Shown here piece by piece: positions 42,900 through 52,067 of a DNA stretch of 64,000 nt. The notes beneath the pieces were generated by a model, which had not been told where the DNA came from, did not search any database, and saw only the letters and a list, made by a program, of their open reading frames with translations. Position 1 is the stretch's first letter. Every line of letters begins with the position of its first letter. A program made the translations under genes and the position numbers. Source of the DNA: Kordia aestuariivivens (GTDB lineage Bacteria > Bacteroidota > Bacteroidia > Flavobacteriales > Flavobacteriaceae); assembly GCF_014397005.1 (NCBI RefSeq), contig NZ_JACGWS010000003.1, forward strand, positions 1 to 64,000. Reading direction: 5' to 3'.

Positions 42900-43611
42900 A
42901 GCCATTTTTCTTAGTATAAGTTTAGTGATGTTGACTTTATCCTGCGAGAATGAACTCACTGCAGAAATGATTGTCAATAAATCTCTGGAAGAAGCGCATG
43001 GCGGAAAAGCGAATTGGGAACTACCCAAAATGGTATTATACGAGAAAACGACCATTTTATACGACAGTTTAGGAAATATAGAAAGTCAAAAAAAACAGCG
43101 ATTCCATAATACTTTGCAACCTCAATTTACCTCAAAAGTAATTTGGACAGAAAATGGTGAAGAAAAACGCATTGTTTTTGATGGAAAAGACACTTTTGTT
43201 TTTATTGATGGTTTTCAAGTTACAGACGATAAAAAGGTAGCAGTTGCTCACAAAGAAATCATGGGAGCGCAATATGTGTTGTGGCAACCTTATAAACTCT
43301 TAGCTGATGAAGTTTCCCTAGAATTAGAAGGGAGAGTTCGGTTGGAAGATGGTAGCAAAGCTTATAAAATTAAAGCTACATATACTGATAGTGATACAGA
43401 ATGGTGGTATTATTTTGACACCAAAACATTTCTATTAAAGGAAAATTTGGTAAAACACGGAGCTACATACAGTCAAATTATAAATATAAAACACGAAGAA
43501 AAAACAGGATTGCGTTTACATAAAGAACGAAAAAGTTTTATGATTGATATTCAAAAAGATCAAAAATACCTTCGTGCGCATTACTATTACAACATTCTAG
43601 AATTGAAATGA
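42889..43611 (+). CDS. DUF6503-like lipoprotein
   Basis: A 240-residue lipoprotein (MKIKAIFLSISLVMLTLSC, Cys19). The body has the sequence VNKSLEEAHGGKANWELPKM, typical of DUF6503-type outer-membrane-associated proteins related to LolA/LolB-like folds, with strand repeats such as GRVRLEDGSKAYKIKATY. Function unknown. The gene overlaps nbaC by 11 bases, so it is cotranscribed; a role with the dioxygenase is not implied by sequence. Confidence 0.7.
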   Translation: MKIKAIFLSISLVMLTLSCENELTAEMIVNKSLEEAHGGKANWELPKMVLYEKTTILYDSLGNIESQKKQRFHNTLQPQFTSKVIWTENGEEKRIVFDGKDTFVFIDGFQVTDDKKVAVAHKEIMGAQYVLWQPYKLLADEVSLELEGRVRLEDGSKAYKIKATYTDSDTEWWYYFDTKTFLLKENLVKHGATYSQIINIKHEEKTGLRLHKERKSFMIDIQKDQKYLRAHYYYNILELK

Positions 43612-43697
43612 TAAACGATTTATTGCCAATGAAGATTGATAGAATTGTGCTATCTTCGCAAAAATTTAACAAAAGAATTAAAAAAAGTTATAAATAA

Positions 43698-45251
43698 ATG
43701 GGAGCAGTTACTACTGATTTTGGAATCAAAGAAGCGTTAGCAACACTAGGCTTAAAAGATATAAATGAAGGAACTTCAACAGGTTCAGACAATTTTTCTA
43801 ACGGAGAACTTATTGAATCATATTCTCCAGTAGATGGAAAATTGATTGGGAAAGTAAAATCTACGACAAAGGAAGATTATGAAAAAGTGATGGAAGCTGC
43901 AACTTCAGCTTTTAAAACTTGGAGAACAATGCCAGCGCCATTGCGTGGTGAAATTGTGCGTCAGTTCGGAGATAAATTAAGAGAGAAAAAAGAAGCTTTA
44001 GGAAAATTGGTTTCTTATGAAATGGGGAAATCATACCAAGAAGGTTTAGGAGAAGTTCAAGAAATGATTGATATCTGTGATTTCGCAGTTGGATTATCAC
44101 GTCAGCTTCACGGATTGACTATGCATTCTGAGCGTCCTGGACACAGAATGTATGAGCAATATCATCCATTAGGTGTTGTTGGAATTATTTCTGCATTCAA
44201 CTTTCCAGTAGCAGTTTGGGCTTGGAATACAGCATTAGCTTGGATTTGTGGAGATGTTTGTGTGTGGAAACCATCTGAAAAAACACCAATGTGTGGTGTA
44301 GCTTGTCAAAATATTGCAGCAGAAGTTTTTGCAGCAAACGATTTGCCAGAAGGAATTTGCTGTTTAATAAATGGAGATTATAGAGTTGGAGAATTCATGT
44401 CTAAAGACACTCGAATTCCTTTAATTTCTGCGACAGGATCTACGCGTATGGGTAAAATCGTTGCGAAAGAAGTTGCAGGACGTTTAGGTAAGACGTTACT
44501 TGAATTAGGAGGAAACAATGCAATTATTGTTACACCAGATGCAGATATAAAAATGACCGTAATCGGAGCTGTTTTTGGAGCTGTTGGAACGGCAGGACAA
44601 CGTTGTACATCAACACGTAGATTAATTATTCATGATTCAATTTATGATAAAGTAAAAGATGCAGTAGTTGCTGCATACGGACAATTACGTATTGGAAATC
44701 CATTAGATGAAAACAATCATGTGGGACCAATTATTGACAAAGATGCTGTAAAAGGATACGAAGCTGCTTTGGAAAAAGTAGTTGCTGAAGGTGGAAAAAT
44801 CATTGTTGAAGGTGGTGTTTTATCTGGAGAAGGTTACGAAAGTGGATGTTATGTAAAACCTGCCATTGCAGAAGCTGACAATTCATTCGAAATTGTACAA
44901 CATGAAACATTTGCGCCAGTTTTATACTTATTAAAATATTCTGGAGATGTAACAAATGCGTTAGATGTTCAAAACGGAGTTGCGCAAGGGTTGTCTTCTG
45001 CAATTATGACAAACAACTTACGTGAAGCAGAACATTTCTTATCGGTACAAGGTTCTGATTGTGGAATTGCCAATGTAAATATTGGAACTTCAGGAGCAGA
45101 AATCGGTGGTGCTTTCGGTGGAGAAAAAGATACAGGTGGTGGACGTGAGTCTGGATCTGATGCTTGGAAAATTTACATGCGTAGACAAACAAATACAATC
45201 AATTACACAACTGAATTGCCATTAGCGCAAGGAATTAAGTTTGATTTGTAG
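43698..45251 (+). CDS. Aldehyde dehydrogenase, ALDH7 (antiquitin) type
   Basis: NAD-dependent aldehyde oxidation, most like alpha-aminoadipic semialdehyde dehydrogenase of lysine breakdown. 517 residues: SAFNFPVAVWAWN (about 166-178), GSTRMGKIVAKEV, catalytic Glu in LELGGNNAI (about 271-279), catalytic Cys in GQRCTSTRR (about 306-314), and the ALDH7 tail GAFGGEKDTGGGRESGSDAW with YMRRQTNTINY. Its position behind the dioxygenase gene could instead suggest kynurenine-pathway aldehyde oxidation. The tail favours the lysine role. Confidence 0.9.
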   Translation: MGAVTTDFGIKEALATLGLKDINEGTSTGSDNFSNGELIESYSPVDGKLIGKVKSTTKEDYEKVMEAATSAFKTWRTMPAPLRGEIVRQFGDKLREKKEALGKLVSYEMGKSYQEGLGEVQEMIDICDFAVGLSRQLHGLTMHSERPGHRMYEQYHPLGVVGIISAFNFPVAVWAWNTALAWICGDVCVWKPSEKTPMCGVACQNIAAEVFAANDLPEGICCLINGDYRVGEFMSKDTRIPLISATGSTRMGKIVAKEVAGRLGKTLLELGGNNAIIVTPDADIKMTVIGAVFGAVGTAGQRCTSTRRLIIHDSIYDKVKDAVVAAYGQLRIGNPLDENNHVGPIIDKDAVKGYEAALEKVVAEGGKIIVEGGVLSGEGYESGCYVKPAIAEADNSFEIVQHETFAPVLYLLKYSGDVTNALDVQNGVAQGLSSAIMTNNLREAEHFLSVQGSDCGIANVNIGTSGAEIGGAFGGEKDTGGGRESGSDAWKIYMRRQTNTINYTTELPLAQGIKFDL

Positions 45252-45274
45252 TAGAAATAAACTTTATAGATCAT

Positions 45275-45306
45275 AAAAAATCCGCTTCATCTGAAGCGGA
45301 TTTTTT
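45275..45306. terminator. Bidirectional terminator
   Basis: Stem AAAAAATCCGCTTCA / TGAAGCGGATTTTTT with a two-base loop. It lies between the convergent ALDH and desaturase genes. Confidence 0.9.
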
Positions 45307-45372
45307 GTTTTATATGAGTTTTTAATTCAATCGAAATGACGTTATGCTATTTAACATTTAAAATTTAGCGTT

Positions 45373-46374
45373 TTAAAGCATTCCATTCGCTTCAACCCAT
45401 TTAAACGTTGTAATATCTTCAGGTATTTTCACACGATCTGCAATACGCGCCATACGATCGGGCAAACGCATTACGTAATCTCTAGCTTTTTCGGCTGCAG
45501 CCGTTAAACCAGTCAATTTATCAATTTCCCAATATGCATTCAGCTTTCTCAAGATATCAATATAATCATGTGTTGTGTATACGCCTAAACGTTGTGCTGC
45601 ATTAGAAAAGTTTTCAAACGCACTTCCAACAGGTTCTCCAGATTCTCTCAGGAATATCGCTGGCATTACAATCTTTTTACGCATCATATCTTCAAACGCC
45701 AACATCATCTCACTTGGATCATAATTTAAGATCGTTTTTACAAACTCTCTATATGCCAAATGGTGTCTCATTTCGTCACCAGCAATAATATTACACATTT
45801 TTCCAAGCAATACATTTCCTTTTTTCTTTGCTAACATACCAACTCTCTTATGAGAAACATTGGTGGCTAATTCTTGAAAACTTGTATATATAAAATTACG
45901 ATACGGATCATTTGCAGTTCCAATATCAAATCCGTCGCTGATCATGTGTTGTGTTGTAATCTCTATTTCGCGCATATTTACACGACCCGATAAGTACAAA
46001 TACTTACTCAATACATCACCATGACGATTTTCTTCTCCTGTCCAATGGCGAATCCATTTTGCCCAACCATTATCTCTGCCGTTTTCTCCATGTTGATTAA
46101 TTCCTTCTACGTCCATTAACCATGATTCGTACGTTGGTAGCGCTTCTTCCGTAATCGTATCACCAACCAATACAACCCAAAAATCATAGCCTAACTCTTT
46201 CGATTCTTCTCGTATTTGATGTACTTCATCAAAAAAAGTATCTCCTTGAGAATTTGGCAAAAAATCTGTTGGCTGCCATATCTTTTCGGGCGGAATTAGG
46301 TATTTATCCATGTAACTATCGATTTCTTTCTCGATCGTTTGCATGACTTCTAAACGTATATTTTTTATAGACAT
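45373..46374 (-). CDS. Acyl-ACP desaturase
   Basis: Soluble di-iron enzyme that puts a double bond into acyl-ACP. The 333 residues hold the ferritin-like iron ligands: EENRHG (about 115-120) and DEMRHH (about 201-206), plus Glu residues in the partner helices. I start it at the ATG at 46374: the longer frame begins with GTG, and a TACTTTTG box lies between. The family is common in Flavobacteria. It follows the NAMPT gene by 32 bases and probably uses both its own promoter and read-through. Confidence 0.9.
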   Translation of the reverse strand: MSIKNIRLEVMQTIEKEIDSYMDKYLIPPEKIWQPTDFLPNSQGDTFFDEVHQIREESKELGYDFWVVLVGDTITEEALPTYESWLMDVEGINQHGENGRDNGWAKWIRHWTGEENRHGDVLSKYLYLSGRVNMREIEITTQHMISDGFDIGTANDPYRNFIYTSFQELATNVSHKRVGMLAKKKGNVLLGKMCNIIAGDEMRHHLAYREFVKTILNYDPSEMMLAFEDMMRKKIVMPAIFLRESGEPVGSAFENFSNAAQRLGVYTTHDYIDILRKLNAYWEIDKLTGLTAAAEKARDYVMRLPDRMARIADRVKIPEDITTFKWVEANGML

Positions 46375-46395
46375 TGATGGTGCTTTAATATTTTG

Positions 46396-46403
46396 CAAAA
46401 GTA
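46396..46403 (-). promoter_or_regulatory. -7 box of the acyl-ACP desaturase gene
   Basis: TACTTTTG on the minus strand, 21 bases before the ATG, fits TAnnTTTG. The only near TTG is 14 bases upstream, too close for a standard -33. Confidence 0.4.
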
Positions 46404-46406
46404 CCA

Positions 46407-47900
46407 CTAAATATCTACAATAGCCGTGATTTTAAAAGAATTAACATCTTGTTGAGTTTTTGAAAGGAGCATTCTAATGTCTTGTAACGACTGATCTTGC
46501 ATCAATTGTCCATCTTTAAAAACAGTCGTCAATAGTCCTTCTTTTTCTTCTTCTAAAGTACATTCATCTTTGTACGTAAACGTTCCGTTTTGTTCATACA
46601 CTTTTATCAAGCCTTTTGCAGATTTTTTGGTGCCATCATCCGTAATTGGATCTTTAAAAATAGCGCGCCCTTCTCCGTTGACTTCTATGTAGGTAGCTTT
46701 CATTGCAAAACCAAACGTATCTCGTGTGTTGTATTGATAGGTAAAACTTCCAATTCCTAATACAACATTCGTAGAAGCAAAGCCTTTTTCTTTGAGTCGT
46801 TCACAAATTTGTGTTGCTCTGTCAATGGTAATACTATCGCCGTAAATTGCACCAATTTTAGGGTTTAGCACTTTATATCCTTGTGTATTTAGGCTTCCGC
46901 CGAATGCTGCCCAAAGTAATTCAATGACACCTTTTGCAATGGTTGGATCTTCGTGATCGCACCCGCAAATAATATCTACCGGATCACCAGAATCTGGTCG
47001 AATCACTAACTTTCCATCGCGCTCTAAAATTTCTTCTTTAAGTTTCGGTAAATAGTCTGTCAACACTTTCCACAAATCCCAAGTATCAGAAACCACCGAA
47101 AGAATTCCTGTTGGATAGGTTTCTAACAAGCGTTTAAACGTCTCTATTTCATCCTCTTTATTTCCAGCACACATCACGCTGTGTTCGGTAGCATTCACAC
47201 TTCCAATGACCAATTCTTTGGTAACATCTGTATTGTAATATTTTTCAAGATTGATTGCCACAGGAAGCGTATCACTTCCTGTAAAAGACAATGCATGTCC
47301 CATTCCGCTCAGGATAGCCGATTCAATTCCCGACATGCCACGCATAGAAAAATCGTGCCCTTGCCAGTTGATAAAATCAAGATTTTCAACGTCGGTTTCT
47401 TGCGCGTATTTCGTTAAAATGGTTTTGTATTGTTTTGCAATAGAAGCCGAAGTACATGGCTGCCAAATAATATTAGAAAGTAAAGTTTCTAAGTAATTAG
47501 TGACCCAAAAAAATTGGGGAAGTGTATTTACAATGGTAAACATCGGAACACGAATTGGAACTTCGGTTCCTTCTGGTAATGCTTTTATTTCAATAGGTAA
47601 GTAGCCTAAATCGTGTAAATCTTCAATATGAGAAACATCATAATTTACACCTAAATAATGATCGACAGCTCTTTTATATTCAGTGACAACTTTTTCTTTT
47701 GGTTGACTGAAAAACTCAGTATCAAATTGTTTGATGAGGTAGTTTTTGATGAAGTATTGCAATCCAAAAAAAACGACATTATCAATGTTTTCAATTCTAC
47801 TTTTTCGTGGTGTCCAGTTTGCGTACACTTTTGTCGTTCCTGTTGGATATTGATCTTTGTGCCCAAGCTTGTAGCCATCTGTTAGCAATAATGGATTCAT
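46407..47900 (-). CDS. nadV: Nicotinamide phosphoribosyltransferase
   Basis: Makes NMN from nicotinamide and PRPP, the nicotinamide salvage step. A 497-residue NAMPT: opening LLLTDGYKLGHKDQYP (about 4-19), substrate-loop residues in ANWTPRKSR (about 27-35), phosphate and PRPP-binding RPDSGDP (about 297-303, residues R, D, G, D), and GDSITIDRATQ (about 340-350). The N terminus matches the human enzyme type, not the shorter nicotinate form. Its promoter has an inverted repeat identical in position to that upstream of prs. It salvages the nicotinamide released by Sir2 and KptA encoded just upstream. Confidence 0.95.
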   Translation of the reverse strand: MNPLLLTDGYKLGHKDQYPTGTTKVYANWTPRKSRIENIDNVVFFGLQYFIKNYLIKQFDTEFFSQPKEKVVTEYKRAVDHYLGVNYDVSHIEDLHDLGYLPIEIKALPEGTEVPIRVPMFTIVNTLPQFFWVTNYLETLLSNIIWQPCTSASIAKQYKTILTKYAQETDVENLDFINWQGHDFSMRGMSGIESAILSGMGHALSFTGSDTLPVAINLEKYYNTDVTKELVIGSVNATEHSVMCAGNKEDEIETFKRLLETYPTGILSVVSDTWDLWKVLTDYLPKLKEEILERDGKLVIRPDSGDPVDIICGCDHEDPTIAKGVIELLWAAFGGSLNTQGYKVLNPKIGAIYGDSITIDRATQICERLKEKGFASTNVVLGIGSFTYQYNTRDTFGFAMKATYIEVNGEGRAIFKDPITDDGTKKSAKGLIKVYEQNGTFTYKDECTLEEEKEGLLTTVFKDGQLMQDQSLQDIRMLLSKTQQDVNSFKITAIVDI

Positions 47901-47911
47901 AAGAATATTAT

Positions 47912-47958
47912 TTTGCGTTAAATATACGCAAATATAAAATGTTTTTAGAAATACACAA
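47912..47958 (-). promoter_or_regulatory. Promoter and operator of nadV (probable NrtR site)
   Basis: Minus strand: TTG at 47956-47958, a 19-base spacer, and TATATTTG at 47929-47936. Overlapping the -7 box lies a perfect inverted repeat, TTTGCGT-N7-ACGCAAA, 47912-47932. The prs promoter has the same layout (same spacer length, same register). A repressor bound here would block both; the Nudix regulator at 56565-57242 is the obvious candidate. Confidence 0.75.
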
Positions 47959-47984
47959 GGAAATAATGATTTTAATCGTTGAAA

Positions 47985-48542
47985 TTACGGGAGAATATTA
48001 TTTTCTAGGGTATTTTTATCACATTCAAGAATATCTTTTAAAAGTTTATCCTTGTTGTGCGTTAGTTTAAATTTTTCAGGAACTAATTCGTTGATGAGTT
48101 CAATAGCTGGGCTTAAATCTTTATGATAATAATTATCTAATCGTATAGTTTTAGATATTCCATTATTTCTAATTGTGAATGATTTTGAATCTCCACCAGA
48201 AATACAATAATTAGCATAATAGCCTGATAAACTATCAATATTAATTTTTAAAAATTGTTTAATGCTATTTCTTTGAAACTTGGTAGTGTACACAATAGGA
48301 TCATTTTTAGTGTGCATTTCACCGCCTATTGAGATCTTTAATTGATCTTCAGAAAGACTGTAAAAAATAAAGTAATCCTGCGATTTATCATATTTATTAA
48401 TAGAAAGTTGGAAAGAAAGATCAGTTGTTTTGGGTTTAATTACATTCGTGTCTACTTCTATGAGTTGATTCGAACTTTTTTTGTCCGAACAATTCACAAA
48501 CAGGAGAAGAATTATAAATAGTTTTAGGAGTTTCATTTTCAA
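47985..48542 (-). CDS. Lipoprotein of unknown function
   Basis: A 185-residue lipoprotein with signal MKMKLLKLFIILLLFVNC (Cys18) and then a beta-rich body I do not recognise. It has KFQRNSIKQFLKINIDSLSG and CISGGDSKSFTIRNNG (about 123-138), and a C-terminal helix. An ATG two codons later could also start it. It overlaps the phosphoesterase gene by 4 bases, so the two are coupled; it is followed by 84 bases containing the nadV promoter. Confidence 0.6.
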   Translation of the reverse strand: MKMKLLKLFIILLLFVNCSDKKSSNQLIEVDTNVIKPKTTDLSFQLSINKYDKSQDYFIFYSLSEDQLKISIGGEMHTKNDPIVYTTKFQRNSIKQFLKINIDSLSGYYANYCISGGDSKSFTIRNNGISKTIRLDNYYHKDLSPAIELINELVPEKFKLTHNKDKLLKDILECDKNTLENNILP

Positions 48543-49288
48543 TGAATAACGCGTTTTTTATTTCTTCCTTTTTCATCAGGATATAATTCTGGAAGCGGAT
48601 CACTTTGCCAGAATTCTTTGGTGTCAATATCTAAAATAGAAAGTTTTCCTGTAAACGCTGCGCCAGTATCAACATTCCATAAATTATAAGCTTTCATCGG
48701 CACATCACAATCATAATTTATAGTTGGTGTATGGCCAATATAAATTTCTTTGTAATGTTGAAATCTTGCGGGTTCATATCGAGCATTGCTTAAGTTTTCA
48801 ATACCAACTTGTTCTGCCAATACAGCCGATTCTAGAAGTGTTCTGTCAAAGTAAAAATTCTTCGGGTAATGTTCTTTAGTCACGCCGTGCATTGAGGTAA
48901 ATCCTGCATGCAAAAACAATCTATTTTGAGCGTCAATATGGTAGTTTTCCAAGTTTTCGTAGAACTCCAAATGTTGTTGTTTGTCAAACGTAATTCGCTC
49001 GTAACTTTCCAAGGTTTCTTTACCGCCGTGCATATACCAAACATCATTTATGTGACCATCTATCAACCAATCATGACACCAAACATCATGATTTCCACGA
49101 ATGAAAACACATTTTTGTTTGGTGTTTAATTGTATCAAAAACTCCACTAATTCGGCAGATTCGCTCCAGCCATCGACATAATCGCCCATAAAAATTAAGG
49201 TGTCATCTGTAGTCACATTGGCGCGTTTCATAACTTGGATTAAAGCTTTAAATCCTCCGTGAATGTCTCCGATTGCGAGTGTTCTCAT
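48539..49288 (-). CDS. Metallophosphoesterase, Ser/Thr phosphatase type
   Basis: A 249-residue calcineurin-like phosphoesterase. Metal-site motifs: GDIHGG (about 7-12), GDYVDGW (about 37-43), RGNHDVW (about 66-72), HAGFTS (about 148-153), and GHTP (about 204-207). The pattern matches bacterial PrpA/PrpB-like phosphatases and bis(5'-nucleosyl)tetraphosphatases; the substrate is not set. I start at the ATG at 49288; the longer frame opens with TTG. It lies 112 bases after sir2, so it may belong to the same operon or start a new one. Confidence 0.85.
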   Translation of the reverse strand: MRTLAIGDIHGGFKALIQVMKRANVTTDDTLIFMGDYVDGWSESAELVEFLIQLNTKQKCVFIRGNHDVWCHDWLIDGHINDVWYMHGGKETLESYERITFDKQQHLEFYENLENYHIDAQNRLFLHAGFTSMHGVTKEHYPKNFYFDRTLLESAVLAEQVGIENLSNARYEPARFQHYKEIYIGHTPTINYDCDVPMKAYNLWNVDTGAAFTGKLSILDIDTKEFWQSDPLPELYPDEKGRNKKRVIH

Positions 49289-49358
49289 GTATTTAAATTT
49301 AGTGAAACTCAATTTTGAGAAGTCTGAAAAGATGCACTCAAAATTCTAAGTTGAACTA

Positions 49359-49378
49359 ATCCTGCTGAAAAGCAGGAT
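49359..49378. repeat. Hairpin ATCCTGCT-GAAA-AGCAGGAT
   Basis: Perfect 8-bp arms and a GAAA loop between the sir2 and phosphoesterase genes, with flanking ATCTCATT reminiscent of the TTCCCGC repeats. No T-run on the minus strand, so not a strong terminator. Confidence 0.5.
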
Positions 49379-49400
49379 CTCATTCTTAATCAATTTCACA

Positions 49401-50234
49401 TTAATATTTATTTTCATCTAAAATACTATAAAATTCATTCAAAAAAGCATCACTTGTCATTCTATAGGTTAAAGCTCTTTTTTTGTCTTGAAGTAACTTT
49501 GTAATATTATTATCTTCCAGATTGATATCTAAAACATAACCGCCATATTTTAGCGTTTGCTGTATAAGACTTAATGGTAATGATGTAGAACCTGAAGTTC
49601 CAATAACGACCAAAATACCTGTATTTTTAGCAATTCGCAAGGTAGAATCTACTTTGTATAAACGTTCATTGTAATACTCGTCAAACCATAAAATATTTGG
49701 ACGCAATAAACCACCGCATTTTGGACATGCTAATTTTTTCCAATCTGTATCCGTTAATTCTTGATCGATATGATCAATTTTAATGTCATTTGGATATAGA
49801 TATACTGCTTTTGAACATTCTAATGCACAACGAACTGTTCGCATGTTTCCATGAATTTCATAGACTTTGTTTCCCGAACTTCCACCACGTTGATGTAAAC
49901 CGTCAATATTCTGCGTGATAATTGAGAATTCTTCTGGAATTTTCTGTTCAATTTTAGCTAATAATTTATGTGAATCGTTTGGTGCTGCTTTTTCAAACAT
50001 ACCTTTTCTAAACAAATTAAATTGCCATACTTCATCTTGATGTCCTTTAAAATAGCTGAAGGTTCCAAACTCTTCCGGTTTATGAAATTTTGTTCCTTTT
50101 ACCCAAATTCCGTCCGTACTTCTATACGTAGGAATTCCGCTGGCTGCGGACAATCCTGCGCCTGTTAAAAATGTAATTTTATTTCTTTTTTCTTTTTGAA
50201 AGTTCTCTTTCAAAATTGTTGCTAATTCTTCCAT
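49401..50234 (-). CDS. Sir2 family NAD-dependent protein deacylase
   Basis: Removes acyl groups from lysine using NAD, releasing nicotinamide and O-acyl-ADP-ribose. 277 residues with GAGLSAASGIPTYRS (about 25-39), TQNIDGLHQRG (about 108-118), catalytic His in EIHGNMR (about 127), zinc Cys in RCALEC and CPKCGG (about 136-183), and VVIGTSGSTSLP (about 213-224). The zinc motif is of the C-x3-C...C-x2-C type. Last in an operon of eight NAD/ADP-ribose genes, 11 bases after kptA. Its product is a substrate of the macrodomain protein. Confidence 0.95.
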   Translation of the reverse strand: MEELATILKENFQKEKRNKITFLTGAGLSAASGIPTYRSTDGIWVKGTKFHKPEEFGTFSYFKGHQDEVWQFNLFRKGMFEKAAPNDSHKLLAKIEQKIPEEFSIITQNIDGLHQRGGSSGNKVYEIHGNMRTVRCALECSKAVYLYPNDIKIDHIDQELTDTDWKKLACPKCGGLLRPNILWFDEYYNERLYKVDSTLRIAKNTGILVVIGTSGSTSLPLSLIQQTLKYGGYVLDINLEDNNITKLLQDKKRALTYRMTSDAFLNEFYSILDENKY

Positions 50235-50245
50235 GATTCCTGTTT

Positions 50246-50791
50246 TTAGGAATTAAATTCAATAAATTTTGTTGGTACTTCATCCGTTAACCAAACACCA
50301 TTTTCTGATTGGTAAAACGCATAATTCTCTTGATGCATTTCGCCACTGCGAATCGTCAGAATAATTGGTTTTCCTCTTCTACTTCCAACATTGATGGCGG
50401 TTTCTTTGTCTGCGCTCAAATGGACGTGTTGCCTACTTCCTTTAATTAATCCTTTATTTTGAATAGATTCAATAAATTTTTCAACCGTTCCGTGATATAC
50501 ATATTCAGGCGGTTGTTTTGATGCTATACCTAAATCGATAGAAACAGAATGTCCTTGACTCGCTCTAATGTTAGTTTTATCTTCATTAAAAGCAAAGCGT
50601 TTTTTATTATTTGTGGCTACGATATCTTCTAATTCCTCCATAGAAAGTGAATAATTGCCATCGTTTATTTTTTCTAGTAAAATGGCAACCGAAGTCCACC
50701 CATTTTCATCGAGTGTAATTCCTAGTTTTTCAGGATGATGTCTAAGTACATAACTTAGAAATTTGCTTGTGTTTTTATTTTTTTTACTCAT
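50246..50791 (-). CDS. kptA: RNA 2'-phosphotransferase (Tpt1/KptA)
   Basis: Moves an RNA internal 2'-phosphate to NAD, giving ADP-ribose 1'',2''-cyclic phosphate and nicotinamide. 181 residues; KptA motifs SKFLSYVLRHHPEKLGI (about 9-25), IRASQGHS (about 75-82), YHGT (about 98-101), and HVHLSADKETAINVG (about 121-135). The substrate in bacteria is not well known, as RNA 2'-phosphates are not part of normal bacterial metabolism; RNA damage or foreign RNA repair is a suggestion. The gene overlaps its upstream neighbour by 4 bases and precedes sir2 by 11. Confidence 0.95.
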   Translation of the reverse strand: MSKKNKNTSKFLSYVLRHHPEKLGITLDENGWTSVAILLEKINDGNYSLSMEELEDIVATNNKKRFAFNEDKTNIRASQGHSVSIDLGIASKQPPEYVYHGTVEKFIESIQNKGLIKGSRQHVHLSADKETAINVGSRRGKPIILTIRSGEMHQENYAFYQSENGVWLTDEVPTKFIEFNS

Positions 50792-51384
50792 TGTATTCCA
50801 ATTTTTTTAGCAATTGCAGCAGGAGTTGGATATAATTTTTCCGAAGGAAGTAATCGTTTCGCTTCTTTATATTTTCCTGCTTTGCGCAATTGATTTATTT
50901 TTTTAACTAATGGCGTATAATCTTCTATGCTTTCAATCCAATTTTCATTAAAATCCTGAATTAAAAAGCGACTGATTCCTACTTGAATGCTTCGTATTTC
51001 TAGTTTCCCTCCTTTTAAATTTCTTTCAGGATCCCATTGAATATGAATTTTTGCTGCATCAAATAATTCTTGCCATTGAGAAGCACTTTTATATAATTTC
51101 GGATCAGGATGCGTTAATACGCCAATAGTTAAGATCTTTTCCCAAGCTTCTCTTTTGAGTTTGATTCCTAAAATATATTCCTGATTCGATTTTGTACCAT
51201 AATTACTACGTTCCATTAACCACAAAAAAGAAGGCTTTATCCACGTCATTCTATTGAAAGAAAATGGAGGTTCAAAACGATTATTTTGTATTGCAGGCAA
51301 TGCAATAGCTTTGCTGTATGCTTGATAAACAGTAATCGTTTTGGCGTCAAAATGCGCTCTTATTTGTTGGTAATTTGTGTTCAT
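50788..51384 (-). CDS. DUF4291 family protein, copy 2
   Basis: A 198-residue DUF4291 protein. Shared pattern with copy 1: TVYQAYSKAIALPA, MTWIKPSFLWLMERSNYGTK, LKREAWEKIL and IQWDPERNLKGGKLEIRSIQ (about 116-135). The family has been noted in comparative genomics next to NAD-using enzymes and has been suggested to belong to the ADP-ribosyltransferase-like world, but I know of no experiment. The Arg/Glu/Gln pattern is conserved in both copies. Overlaps its neighbours by 4 bases on both sides, in the middle of the NAD/ADP-ribose operon. Confidence 0.8.
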   Translation of the reverse strand: MNTNYQQIRAHFDAKTITVYQAYSKAIALPAIQNNRFEPPFSFNRMTWIKPSFLWLMERSNYGTKSNQEYILGIKLKREAWEKILTIGVLTHPDPKLYKSASQWQELFDAAKIHIQWDPERNLKGGKLEIRSIQVGISRFLIQDFNENWIESIEDYTPLVKKINQLRKAGKYKEAKRLLPSEKLYPTPAAIAKKIGIQ

Positions 51385-52067
51385 TGTAATTGTAATTTTT
51401 TCCGCAGTTCGTCACCATCTGGTAAAAAAGGACGTTCTGCGGGAATCATTAGTTTGTCTAACTGATTCGACTTAACAAATTCGTATTGTTCTGCGACGAA
51501 TGCTGAGATATCTTCTATTTCGAGAATATCATCTTTTGCAAACGATCGAATAAATTCGTTTCGAACGCCAATTTGGATCGCTCTGCGTTCTAATTTTGCG
51601 CCGTACGGATCATGATCTGGATCCCATTGCAAACGTACATTGGACGATTTAACTATTTTTTTCCAAGCTTCTTGCGAATCATATAATTCTGGTTTAAAAG
51701 AAGAATGCACTGCATTTTCTAAATATTTTTGGAAAGCTTCCCGTTTCAAGTGAATTGCTAAAACGACTTCTTGTCCAACTTTTGTTCCCCAACCATTTCT
51801 GTACATCATCCAAAGAAAATTTGGTTTTATCCAGGTCATTCTGCCCAAGCTAAATGGTCCGCCAAAAAATTGATTTTTAGCTGCAAAATGACCAATGGCA
51901 GGTCGGTATGATTGATATACGATTATTTTTTCATCGTCGTATTGTGCCATAATGTGATGTCCGTTTTGTGGCCATTCAGTATGTTGTATTTTATAGTTTT
52001 GTATGTTTAATTTCATGTTTTCTAATTCTTGTAATGTCATATCGAACTTTGTCGAAACAGTAGACAT
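51381..52067 (-). CDS. DUF4291 family protein, copy 1
   Basis: A 228-residue paralog of the next gene. Core motifs: IIVYQSYRPAIGHFA (about 47-61), MTWIKPNFLWMMYRNGWGTK (about 77-96), LKREAFQKYL, VRLQWDPDHDPYGAKLERRA (about 148-167) and IQIGVRNEFI. An extra N-terminal segment of about 35 residues is present; in-frame ATGs at codons 10 and 18 are possible starts. The two paralogs are about as distant as different families, so this is not a recent duplication. Overlaps the ADP-ribosylglycohydrolase gene by one base. Confidence 0.78.
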   Translation of the reverse strand: MSTVSTKFDMTLQELENMKLNIQNYKIQHTEWPQNGHHIMAQYDDEKIIVYQSYRPAIGHFAAKNQFFGGPFSLGRMTWIKPNFLWMMYRNGWGTKVGQEVVLAIHLKREAFQKYLENAVHSSFKPELYDSQEAWKKIVKSSNVRLQWDPDHDPYGAKLERRAIQIGVRNEFIRSFAKDDILEIEDISAFVAEQYEFVKSNQLDKLMIPAERPFLPDGDELRKKLQLQ

